Shown here: positions 1 to 3,841 of the stretch, piece after piece | Layout of the letters: every line of letters starts with the position of its first letter | How positions within the stretch are numbered: position 1 is the stretch's first letter | Source of the DNA: Bog-159 sp035541265 | GTDB lineage: Bacteria > Acidobacteriota > Terriglobia > Bryobacterales > Bryobacteraceae | NCBI GenBank assembly: GCA_035541265.1 | Contig: DATKNQ010000087.1 | Span: forward strand, 1 to 5,171 | Direction of reading: 5' to 3' | Length of the DNA stretch: 5,171 bases | Position numbers and translations under genes: made by a program | The notes under the pieces: model-generated | Databases searched by the model: none | Seen by the model: the letters and a program-made list of their open reading frames with translations, nothing else | Told to the model about the DNA's origin: nothing

Positions 1-128
1 GACCCAGTTACTGGCAGCAGTGGGGCGCCCCCAACGATGGCAAAGGCGAGCCCGAGCAGATCAACTCCGTCAGCCACGGCTGCTCACCCGCCCGCTTCCG
101 CCAGGTCAACGTCATTCAAACGGATTGA
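1..128 (+). CDS. tldD: TldD-family metallopeptidase, C-terminal end only (partial)
   Basis: Only the last 42 codons are present (frame begins at base 3, TGA at 126-128). The tail contains the stretches NDGKGEPEQ and VSHGCSPARFR followed by VNVIQTD, which I recognise as the C-terminus of TldD/PmbA-family proteins of the active TldD type. In E. coli, TldD is the catalytic zinc subunit (HExxxH plus a C-terminal Cys ligand) of the cytoplasmic TldD-TldE protease that matures microcin B17 and degrades unfolded peptides. The HExxxH motif would lie upstream of this window and cannot be checked. The Cys in SHGC is the only Cys in the visible part and may correspond to the third metal ligand; that is inference. 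The next gene starts three bases after the stop and encodes a paralogous partner, which supports the assignment. It could instead be a generic U62-family peptidase not specialised as TldD. Confidence 0.8.
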   Translation, partial: PSYWQQWGAPNDGKGEPEQINSVSHGCSPARFRQVNVIQTD

Positions 129-131
129 GCC

Positions 132-1487
132 ATGCTTACCCAGGAAGAAGCCCGCAAGCTGACCGAAAAGGTGCTTTCGTTTTCCACTTTCCCCGAGTGC
201 GATGTCAGCGTCTCGAGCTCGGAAAGCGCCTTCATCCGCTTCGCCCTGAACGACGTCACCACCTCCGGTTTCGCCGTCGAGCAATCCATGTCCATCTCCT
301 CGGTGCGCGACGGCCACGCCGGCTCCACCAATGTCGACGAGTTCGATGACAGTTCCCTCCGCGAAGCCGTCCAGCGTACCGAGCGTCTGGCCATGATCGC
401 GCCCCCCAGCCCGGAGCACATGCCGCCGCTTGAGAAACAGAACTATGCGAAGGCCGAAAATTACGCCGCCGATACCGCCGCCGCGCGCAATCGCGCCATG
501 ATCCCGCATATCCGAGCTATTATCGATGGCGCGCGCCAGAACAATCTCGTGGCCGCCGGCTTCTTCGAGCGCACCGCCCAGACCGCCGCCATCGCCAATA
601 AGCAGGGTAACTTCGGCTACGGCCGCACCACCGACGCGAATCTCTCCGCCACCATCCGCAACTCCGCCGGCTCCAGCTCCGGCTGGGCATCCCACCCCGC
701 CGTCGAAATCTCGACCATCGATGGCGCCGCCGTCGCCCACACGGCCATCGAAAAATGTTTGCGCTGGAAAGAGCCCAGGCGCCTCGACCCCGGCAAGTAC
801 ACTGTCGTTCTCGAGCCCACCGCCACCGGCGATCTCATCCAATTGATGGGCTTCGGCATGCAAGCCCGCGCCGCCGAAGAAGGCCGCAGCTTCTTGAGCA
901 AGCCCGGCGGTGGCACGCTGGCCGGCGAAAAGCTATTTCCGGAATTCATCACCCTCCGTTCCGATCCGTTCAATAAGCTCTATTCCGCGCTTCCCTGGGC
1001 AGGCGGAGGCGGCTTCTTCGGTGGCGGAGGCGGCAGCGGCCTGCCCGCCGAACCGATAACCTGGATCGAAAACGGCGTCGTGAAGAATCTCTTCTACGAT
1101 CGCTACTGGGCAGCCAAGGCCGGTAAGCAGCCGACTGCCTTTCCGAACCACCTCATCCTCGAAGGCAGTAACAAGTCACTCGCCGGCCTGATCGCATCCG
1201 TCGATCGCGGATTGCTGGTGACCCGCTTCTGGTACATCCGCATCGTCAACCCCAAAACCGCCCAAGTCACCGGCCTCACGCGCGACGGAGTCTTCCTCAT
1301 CGAGCAAGGCAAAGTCACCTCCCCGGTGATGAACTTCCGCTTCAACCAAAGCCCGGTCGAGATGCTGAAGAACACGGTCGCCATGGGCCAGCCCATCCGC
1401 GTGCGCGGCGGTGAAGGACAGGGCATGATCGCCCCGCCTATCGTAGTCAACGAGTTCTCCTTCACCAGCATCTCCGACGCCGTATAG
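132..1487 (+). CDS. pmbA: TldD/PmbA family protein (TldE-like partner subunit)
   Basis: This 451-residue protein has the usual family length and domain order. The N-terminal domain (about 1-90) includes SAFIRFALNDVTTSGF, the family's 'N-x-V-x-x-SG' segment. A central domain spans about 110-215, and the C-terminal domain (about 220-447) carries WIENGVVKNL, VTRFWYIRIVNPKT, LTRDGVFLIEQGKV and NFRFNQSPVEML. There is no HExxxH zinc motif, so it is probably the non-catalytic TldE/PmbA-type subunit that pairs with the TldD encoded just upstream. Together they would form a cytoplasmic protease with a closed chamber acting on unfolded or modified peptides (family knowledge from E. coli). ATG 132 lies three bases after the tldD stop, so translation is probably coupled. 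An unusual glycine loop (residues 291-303, GGGGFFGGGGGSG) sits where relatives have a short D/E-G-x-P turn; it is built from an in-frame 21-bp duplication. No signal peptide or membrane segment is seen. Confidence 0.88.
   Translation: MLTQEEARKLTEKVLSFSTFPECDVSVSSSESAFIRFALNDVTTSGFAVEQSMSISSVRDGHAGSTNVDEFDDSSLREAVQRTERLAMIAPPSPEHMPPLEKQNYAKAENYAADTAAARNRAMIPHIRAIIDGARQNNLVAAGFFERTAQTAAIANKQGNFGYGRTTDANLSATIRNSAGSSSGWASHPAVEISTIDGAAVAHTAIEKCLRWKEPRRLDPGKYTVVLEPTATGDLIQLMGFGMQARAAEEGRSFLSKPGGGTLAGEKLFPEFITLRSDPFNKLYSALPWAGGGGFFGGGGGSGLPAEPITWIENGVVKNLFYDRYWAAKAGKQPTAFPNHLILEGSNKSLAGLIASVDRGLLVTRFWYIRIVNPKTAQVTGLTRDGVFLIEQGKVTSPVMNFRFNQSPVEMLKNTVAMGQPIRVRGGEGQGMIAPPIVVNEFSFTSISDAV
1002..1034 (+). 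repeat. In-frame 12-bp direct repeat encoding the glycine-rich loop of the PmbA homologue
   Basis: GGCGGAGGCGGC occurs exactly at 1002-1013 and again at 1023-1034, a period of 21 bases or seven codons. Each copy encodes four glycines, giving GGGGFFG followed by GGGGSG. The arrangement is what replication slippage within a coding region would leave; whether it is a recent duplication is inference. Confidence 0.75.
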
Positions 1488-1531
1488 TGGGGCAGGCTCG
1501 CAGCCTGCGGCGGGCCCGCGGCCCGCCCCCA
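1488..1531. repeat. Intergenic double-hairpin palindromic element, possible bidirectional terminator
   Basis: Directly after the pmbA stop are two perfect adjacent inverted repeats: GCAGGCT (1492-1498) with AGCCTGC (1502-1508), loop CGC; and GGCGGGC (1509-1515) with GCCCGCC (1521-1527), loop CCGCG. TGGG (1488-1491) can also pair with CCCA (1528-1531), enclosing both hairpins in a three-way junction. The element fills almost the whole 57-base gap between two convergent genes. No T-run follows on either strand, so it is not a textbook intrinsic terminator, but it could block read-through or protect 3' ends of both transcripts. I recall similar GCAGGCT-N-AGCCTGC double palindromes scattered between genes in Solibacter-like genomes; that memory is unverified. 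Confidence 0.7.
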
Positions 1532-1544
1532 ACGCTGCGAACAT

Positions 1545-2528
1545 CTACCGCGTCTGGGCGCGCTCCAGTTCCTGTATTCGCTCCCGGATTGCCGGCGCCG
1601 CATCCGCTTTTGGCGCGAGTTGCAGGTACTTCGTGAGATGATCGATCGCGCCGCGGGCATCCCCCTTGTCAGCCAGAACCCAGCCCAGTAGCGCCTCCGC
1701 CGCGGGATATTGGCGGTCCTTATCTAACTCAATGCCTTCGCGGACAACCCTCTCGGCCACCTTGAGATGTTTCAGCGCATAGTTAGCTACGGCGTCGTAG
1801 TAGTAAATTCCGGGAAATTCCACCGGGTCCAGCTTCAAGGCGCGCTCGCCGAGCGCGGCCGCATGCTCCATCCTTTTCTCCAGAACCGCCAGGCGCATCA
1901 ACTGCAGATAAGGGCGGATGTACTTCGCATCGGCCTGAAGCGCGTGCTCGCAGGCATCCGCCGCCTCTTTCGGCCGGGCTTCCTGCTCCAGCACCTCTGC
2001 GAGCTGACTCCAGGCTTGGGCATACTCAGGATACAGCGCAACAGCGCGTTCGAACTCTTTCTGCGCATCGGGAAGCTTACCATTGGTCATGGCGGCGAGA
2101 CCCTTGTCGTACGCTTTCGCCGCCTCTTTGGGGACATGCAGAGCAGTCACCGAAACGGTGGACCCTTCCGGATCGCCGATCTGTTTGAGAGTGATCACCG
2201 CCCCGTCATGAAGCGCCACTCCGGCTTTCTGGAAACCCTTCAGCCAAATCGTAACGGCGCATTTATCCGTCATATCCGCGACATTCCGGTCACCCGGCAC
2301 TTCGTAGATGACCACCCCGTTGGCGAAGGCGCTCAGGATCCGGCAGCGAGGCAAATCCCAGCCGCCGGGCGGAAACGTGAAAAGCGGCGTCGAAGGCAGG
2401 CTACCGCCGCCTTCGACGACGATACTTGCACGATACTGGTTTTGCCCGAAGCAGGCGCTCGCCACGATTAACGCCCAGCCAATAGCCAGGGCCCCAGTGC
2501 TGGTTGCTCTGTCCGTATGCCAAAACAT
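1545..2528 (-). CDS. Exported TPR-repeat protein of unknown function
   Basis: From ATG at 2528 the product is 327 residues. Residues about 11-29 (TGALAIGWALIVASACFGQ) form a hydrophobic segment ending in small residues, so a Sec signal peptide is likely. ASAC is only a poor lipobox match, so a lipoprotein is possible but not favoured. Residues about 33-130 are beta-rich with no motif I recognise. They resemble in position the carboxypeptidase-regulatory-like domain often found ahead of TPRs in acidobacterial proteins. Residues about 134-308 hold roughly five TPR units, beginning at AAKAYDKGL, AQAWSQLAE, IRPYLQLMR, FPGIYYYDA and YPAAEALLG, with the typical P at unit ends (LYPEY, LDPVE, LAPKA). 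TPRs mediate protein contacts, so a periplasmic or envelope scaffold is the reasonable inference. An in-frame TTG at 2549 would add seven residues. ATG is preferred because AGAGG lies 13 bases upstream and the best -10 box would put the transcript start at about the TTG itself. Convergent with pmbA, divergent from the next gene. Confidence 0.85.
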   Translation of the reverse strand: MFWHTDRATSTGALAIGWALIVASACFGQNQYRASIVVEGGGSLPSTPLFTFPPGGWDLPRCRILSAFANGVVIYEVPGDRNVADMTDKCAVTIWLKGFQKAGVALHDGAVITLKQIGDPEGSTVSVTALHVPKEAAKAYDKGLAAMTNGKLPDAQKEFERAVALYPEYAQAWSQLAEVLEQEARPKEAADACEHALQADAKYIRPYLQLMRLAVLEKRMEHAAALGERALKLDPVEFPGIYYYDAVANYALKHLKVAERVVREGIELDKDRQYPAAEALLGWVLADKGDARGAIDHLTKYLQLAPKADAAPAIRERIQELERAQTR

Positions 2529-2554
2529 AGCCGCACCATCACCTCTCAATATCC

Positions 2555-2563
2555 TATATTATG
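2555..2563. promoter_or_regulatory. Overlapping divergent -10 boxes (candidate bidirectional promoter)
   Basis: An isolated AT-rich island in GC-rich DNA reads TATATT on the plus strand (2555-2560) and CATAAT on the minus strand (2563-2558), each one base from TATAAT. Plus-strand transcription would start near 2567 and give a leader of about 117 bases before the ATG at 2684. Minus-strand transcription would start near 2551 and give a leader of about 23 bases before the ATG at 2528. I see no convincing -35 element for either direction, so this is a candidate only. Confidence 0.45.
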
Positions 2564-2570
2564 CGTGCTT

Positions 2571-2589
2571 CGGGCATGATTCACGCCCG
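2571..2589. promoter_or_regulatory. 19-bp near-perfect dyad, candidate operator in the divergent intergenic region
   Basis: CGGGCATGATTCACGCCCG has eight of nine complementary pairs around a central T; the only mismatch is A2576 against C2584. It begins about eight bases beyond the divergent -10 boxes. It would overlap the -35 zone of the minus-strand promoter and the initially transcribed region of the plus-strand one. A dimeric regulator bound here could control both genes. No known regulator consensus was recognised, and a dyad of this quality could arise by chance somewhere in a window this size. Confidence 0.35.
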
Positions 2590-2674
2590 CACCAGCTTTC
2601 TTTCTCCCGTCCCCTCAGCACCTTCCGCACAAAGCGGCCCGTCCCTCGACGCCCGCGTCCTCGACCATCGAAGT

Positions 2675-2678
2675 GGAG
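2675..2678 (+). promoter_or_regulatory. Ribosome binding site deciding the start of the 2684 gene
   Basis: GGAG at 2675-2678 is five bases before ATG 2684. The upstream in-frame ATGs at 2561 and 2576 have no comparable site, and the conserved N-terminal motif begins only after 2684. Confidence 0.65.
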
Positions 2679-2683
2679 CCGAC

Positions 2684-3841
2684 ATGCATCCCACGAATCG
2701 CACCACCAGCCAGGCGCGCATCGACGCGAATCGCCGCAACGCCCAGAAATCCACCGGTCCGCGCACCCCGGAAGGCAAAGCCGCGTCCAGCCGCAATCAC
2801 CTGATCCACGGCCTGCGCGCCAACAAGCACCTTTTGCTCGACGAGCCTCCTCAGGAATTCCTCGCCATTCTCCAGGACCACCGTGACCGTTTTCAACCGC
2901 GCGGCGCCACCGAAGAGCAAATCGTGCTCCGCCTGGCGGCCGACCACTGGCGTCTCCAGCGAGCCTTCCCCATGGAAGCCGGACTCTACCGCGAACGTCT
3001 CCGTACCCTGGCCACCCGTGACGAAACCCGCGAACGAAGCCGCGTGCAACACGAACGCAACTACCAGCTCGATCCCGAAAGCGTCCCGCCCCCGCCCGAG
3101 CCGCCGTCCGGAGGCGACTGCCTCGCCCGTGCCTTCCACATCGACTGCGAAGCCTCCAACGCTTTCGCCAAACTGGCCCGCTACCAAACCAGCTTGGAGC
3201 GCTCGATCGACCGAAACCTCCGCCAACTCGAAAAATACCAATCCATCCGCCGCAATCAACCGCCGGATTACCGTACAAACCCAACAAATGGGGGTATCAG
3301 TGAGCGAAGCGAGCCCCCAGCCCCCAGCCCCGCGAGCGCAGCGAGGCGAGCCCCCAGCCCCGCGAGCGCAGCGAGCCCTGCTATACTACCCATAGGAACC
3401 AAAGGGGAGAAGCATGGAGAAGACGCAACTCGACCTGGTTCGCGGCACCCTGGATGTCCTCATACTGAAGTCGCTGGTCTGGGGCCCGCTGCACGGCTAC
3501 GCCATCACCAGCCTGATCCGCCGCCAGACCGACGACGTCCTATTGGTCGAAGAGGGTACGCTCTATCCCGCTCTCTGGCGCCTCGAAGGCAAAGGCCTCG
3601 TGGAAGCCGAGTGGGGTGTATCCGAAAACAACCGCAAGGCCAAATTCTACCGGCTCACGGGCGAAGGCCGCCGTCATCTCAAACGGGAAACCCGCACCTG
3701 GGAAGCCTACGCCGCCGCCGTCGGCAAAGTGCTCGGCGCCACGCGGCCTCCTTTGACGGAGGAACAATAAATGTCTGCTATTCCGCTCTGGCGCCGCTAT
3801 GCCCGCCTGCTCGGCGCGGACCCGCTCGCCGATGTCGATGA
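2684..3841 (+). CDS. Conserved protein of unknown function with GPRTPEGK N-terminus; frame overruns into padR and the permease gene
   Basis: ATG 2684 is chosen for its GGAG site and because the family's conserved N-terminus follows at once: residues 12-43 contain ANRRNAQKSTGPRTPEGK and the RNHLIHGL helix start. I know this motif from a multicopy family of unannotated proteins in Acidobacteria and Planctomycetes; no function is established to my knowledge. Residues about 55-130 and 150-190 look helical and charged (EEQIVLRLAADHWRLQRA, ARYQTSLERSIDRNLRQLEKYQ), with a proline-rich linker at 133-141. The recognisable protein ends at about residue 200 (base about 3290). The frame then reads through a tandem repeat as low-complexity P/A/S residues, through all of padR in another frame, and stops at TGA 3839-3841 (385 codons). 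The last 145 or so codons are arginine/proline-rich and look like a shadow of padR. The native stop may have been lost when the repeat arose, or a base may be missing: a TGA at 3301-3303 lies in the neighbouring frame. The start is confident; the end is what the sequence dictates, not what the family predicts. Confidence 0.6.
   Translation: MHPTNRTTSQARIDANRRNAQKSTGPRTPEGKAASSRNHLIHGLRANKHLLLDEPPQEFLAILQDHRDRFQPRGATEEQIVLRLAADHWRLQRAFPMEAGLYRERLRTLATRDETRERSRVQHERNYQLDPESVPPPPEPPSGGDCLARAFHIDCEASNAFAKLARYQTSLERSIDRNLRQLEKYQSIRRNQPPDYRTNPTNGGISERSEPPAPSPASAARRAPSPASAASPAILPIGTKGEKHGEDATRPGSRHPGCPHTEVAGLGPAARLRHHQPDPPPDRRRPIGRRGYALSRSLAPRRQRPRGSRVGCIRKQPQGQILPAHGRRPPSSQTGNPHLGSLRRRRRQSARRHAASFDGGTINVCYSALAPLCPPARRGPARRCR
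3300..3375 (+). repeat. Tandem GC-rich repeat with three GYGAGCGMAGCGAG cores
   Basis: A 27-base unit is exactly repeated at 3319-3345 and 3349-3375 (period 30). Each copy is an AGCCCCCAGCCCC run followed by the core GCGAGCGCAGCGAG. A diverged core, GTGAGCGAAGCGAG, lies at 3300-3313 and is also followed by CCCCCAGCCC. The core is itself a short direct repeat (GCGAGC-gca-GCGAG), not a palindrome, and I see no stable hairpin, so it is not a terminator. In the frame of the 2684 gene each 30-base period encodes PSPASAA plus three more residues. It separates that gene's conserved part from the padR promoter. Confidence 0.85.
3379..3387 (+). promoter_or_regulatory. Extended -10 promoter of the padR-permease operon
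   Basis: TGCTATACT contains the TGn extension (3379-3381) and a -10 hexamer TATACT (3382-3387) one base off consensus, in a lone AT-rich patch 26 bases before the padR ATG. Transcription would start near 3394. The place for a -35 box (about 3359-3364) lies inside the GC-rich repeat and has no match, which fits an extended -10 promoter. CTAT (3381-3384) and ATAG (3392-3395) form a small inverted repeat over the -10 and start site, a possible place for repressor autoregulation, but with only four bases per arm. Confidence 0.6.
3414..3770 (+). CDS. PadR-family transcriptional repressor (ADOP-associated)
   Basis: This 118-residue protein is a typical short PadR (subfamily of about 105-120 residues). 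The N-terminal winged helix-turn-helix shows GTLDVLILKSLVWGPLHGYAI (residues 11-31), the recognition-helix hallmark VEEGTLYPALWRLEGKGLVEAEW (45-67) and the beta-wing SENNRKAKFYRLT (70-82). A C-terminal helix (about 83-107, RRHLKRETRTWEAYAAAVGKVL) serves for dimerisation. PadR proteins bind promoter DNA as dimers and usually repress an adjacent transporter or detoxification gene until a ligand releases them. GGGGAG at 3404-3409 sits four bases before the ATG. The stop codon directly abuts the permease ATG, so the two are one operon, and the protein probably represses its own promoter (inference). The SENNRKAKFYRLT wing is characteristic of the PadRs that accompany ADOP permeases in Acidobacteria. 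Confidence 0.93.
   Translation: MEKTQLDLVRGTLDVLILKSLVWGPLHGYAITSLIRRQTDDVLLVEEGTLYPALWRLEGKGLVEAEWGVSENNRKAKFYRLTGEGRRHLKRETRTWEAYAAAVGKVLGATRPPLTEEQ
3758..3762 (+). promoter_or_regulatory. Ribosome binding site of the permease gene inside padR
   Basis: GGAGG at 3758-3762, within the last codons of padR, lies eight bases before ATG 3771. It fixes the permease start and gives the second gene of the operon strong independent initiation. Confidence 0.75.

Noticed and set aside
84..863. Long minus-strand open frame opposite the pmbA homologue
   Set aside because: It lies opposite a strongly family-like gene, gives a glycine/alanine-rich low-information product, and reflects GC-rich codon bias.
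1103..1660. Minus-strand open frame crossing the pmbA end and the double hairpin
   Set aside because: The product has no recognisable motif, and it overlaps two well-supported genes in other frames.
1767..2471. Plus-strand open frame of 234 codons opposite the TPR gene
   Set aside because: The opposite strand encodes clear TPR units with signal peptide; this product is arginine/histidine-rich with no motif.
2526..2549. TTG at 2549 as the start of the TPR protein
   Set aside because: The nearest purine-rich match (AGGA) lies only two bases upstream and the predicted transcript start falls at about the same place; ATG 2528 has AGAGG upstream and leads straight into the signal peptide.
2557..2580. 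ATGC...GCAT hairpin with a TTCG loop considered as a small RNA or terminator stem
   Set aside because: Only three to four pairs form around the loop and no T-run follows; the 19-bp dyad overlapping it is much better.
2559..3287. Minus-strand open frames opposite the 2684 gene
   Set aside because: The Trp/Arg/Gly-rich translation is typical of antisense to GC-rich genes, while the plus strand has the conserved GPRTPEGK N-terminus and a good ribosome binding site.
3300..3375. Tandem repeat considered as a CRISPR array
   Set aside because: Exact copies are separated by only three bases, with no unique spacers of CRISPR length and no cas genes.
2883..3395. Plus-strand open frame ending at TAG 3393-3395
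   Set aside because: It overlaps the conserved helical part of the 2684 gene in another frame and has a serine/proline/threonine-rich product; at most its 3' end could be used after a frameshift near 3290.
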